DNA of 64,000 nt from RZYY01 sp036794825 (GTDB lineage Bacteria > Bacteroidota > Bacteroidia > Bacteroidales > 4484-276). A program made the position numbers and the translations under genes. Location of the stretch: positions 62,001 to 126,000 of the forward strand of contig DAIRGA010000013.1 in the NCBI GenBank assembly GCA_036794825.1, read 5' to 3'. The notes below the pieces were generated by a model, which was given only the letters and a program-made list of their open reading frames with translations, was not told where the DNA came from and did no database searches. Positions 63,715 through 64,000 of the stretch are shown here, piece after piece (positions within the stretch are counted from its first letter, which is position 1; each line of letters opens with the position of its first letter).

Positions 63715-64000
63715 TTAAGCTTTTTTCTCTATGAACAAACAAAAGCTTCTATCCATGTTGATTTTAAAGTGCCCAGATTTTAATAACTCTTTTATCTCAG
63801 TTGAGTTTTTTAAGATTTTGGCTAAGTCTCTAGCTACTGCCGAGCCATCGGTATTATTACTTACATTTCCATTTTTGAATTCAAGATTAAATGAATAATT
63901 GCTTCGATCTCCAACTTTGGTAAATTCTTCTGAATTCAATTGAATTGATTGTTTAGTCTCGGCAATTTTCAATTTGCTTGTTATGGTTGCCCGTTGTTTT
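63715..64000 (-). CDS. Hypothetical protein, 5' end outside the window
   Basis: The minus-strand frame ends at 63715 and stays open to base 64000 (there is no ATG inside, only a TTG at 63972), so the gene continues beyond the window. At least 94 residues; visible segments include VGDRSNYSFNLEFKNGNVSN, AVARDLAKILKNSTEIKELL and a terminal FCLFIEKKA. No family recognised. Confidence 0.5.
   Translation of the reverse strand, partial: KQRATITSKLKIAETKQSIQLNSEEFTKVGDRSNYSFNLEFKNGNVSNNTDGSAVARDLAKILKNSTEIKELLKSGHFKINMDRSFCLFIEKKA

Noticed and set aside
1..64000. CRISPR array, prophage or rRNA operon
   Set aside because: No regularly spaced short repeats with unique spacers, no phage structural genes, and no rRNA sequence noticed. 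The 178-bp tandem repeat is too long and spacer-free for CRISPR.

Overview
The window reads as chromosomal DNA from a member of the Bacteroidota, probably a Bacteroidales-type environmental lineage. Supporting this are several secreted proteins with signal peptides and C-terminal type IX secretion (T9SS) sorting domains, a Bacteroidota-style FtsZ with a long linker and an AYMRRNVQL tail, TAnnTTTG-like -7 promoter boxes, little Shine-Dalgarno signal, lipoproteins and KDO transferase (Gram-negative envelope).

Layout. 1-2.7 kb: end of ftsA, ftsZ and a GatB/YqeY gene flanked by AT-rich intergenic repeats. 3.0-11.8 kb: an IS5-like transposase remnant, two exported proteins, a four-box 21-bp periodic regulatory array, a 1326-residue secreted alpha-amylase and another T9SS protein. 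12.0-14.5 kb: a compact restriction-modification cassette (C5 methyltransferase, DUF4928-like protein, Vsr). 14.7-16.0 kb: an RhlE-type helicase. 16.1-27.9 kb: a glycan-degradation region with a GH95 fucosidase, a GH29 3' remnant, an AT-rich islet (orphan antitoxin, CsgG-like protein, SUMF1-domain protein, two structured intergenic regions), a PNGase F-GH29 fusion enzyme and an Asp-box protein. 28.1-40.4 kb: DUF302, two DUF3857/transglutaminase paralogues (one catalytically degenerate), pta, a PHP protein, a PspC/LiaF-like pair, a PfkB kinase and a NarL-type two-component pair. 40.6-45 kb: a cupin/cysteine-dioxygenase-like gene followed by pstSCAB. 45-50.3 kb: waaA, a barrel protein, deoxynucleoside kinase, folK and sppA. 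50.5-54.2 kb: a large T9SS subtilase. 54.5-59.9 kb: the most interesting region (below). 59.9-64 kb: a CPBP protease, tRNA-Thr(CGT), two LPP20-like envelope proteins, a 178-bp tandem repeat and a hypothetical gene cut by the window edge.

Main discovery candidate. The secreted T9SS protein at 54516-56327 is one continuous 604-codon frame interrupted only by a single in-frame UGA at codon 346. The UGA lies in a C-I-S-UGA context (a CxxU redox-type motif). It is followed at bacterial-SECIS distance by a strong stem-loop, and selA and selB, the selenocysteine synthesis and insertion genes, lie directly downstream on the same strand. The reading I favour is an undescribed cell-surface or extracellular selenoprotein exported through Sec and T9SS, encoded next to its own decoding machinery. 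The alternative is a recent nonsense mutation or a sequence error. Neither selC nor selD is in the window.

Second candidate. The 1111-residue protein at 22448-25783 joins a peptide-N-glycosidase F (catalytic Asp and Glu and paired Cys preserved) to a GH29 alpha-L-fucosidase, with a T9SS-sorting-domain-like segment between them. Together with GH95 it suggests attack on fucosylated N-glycoproteins.
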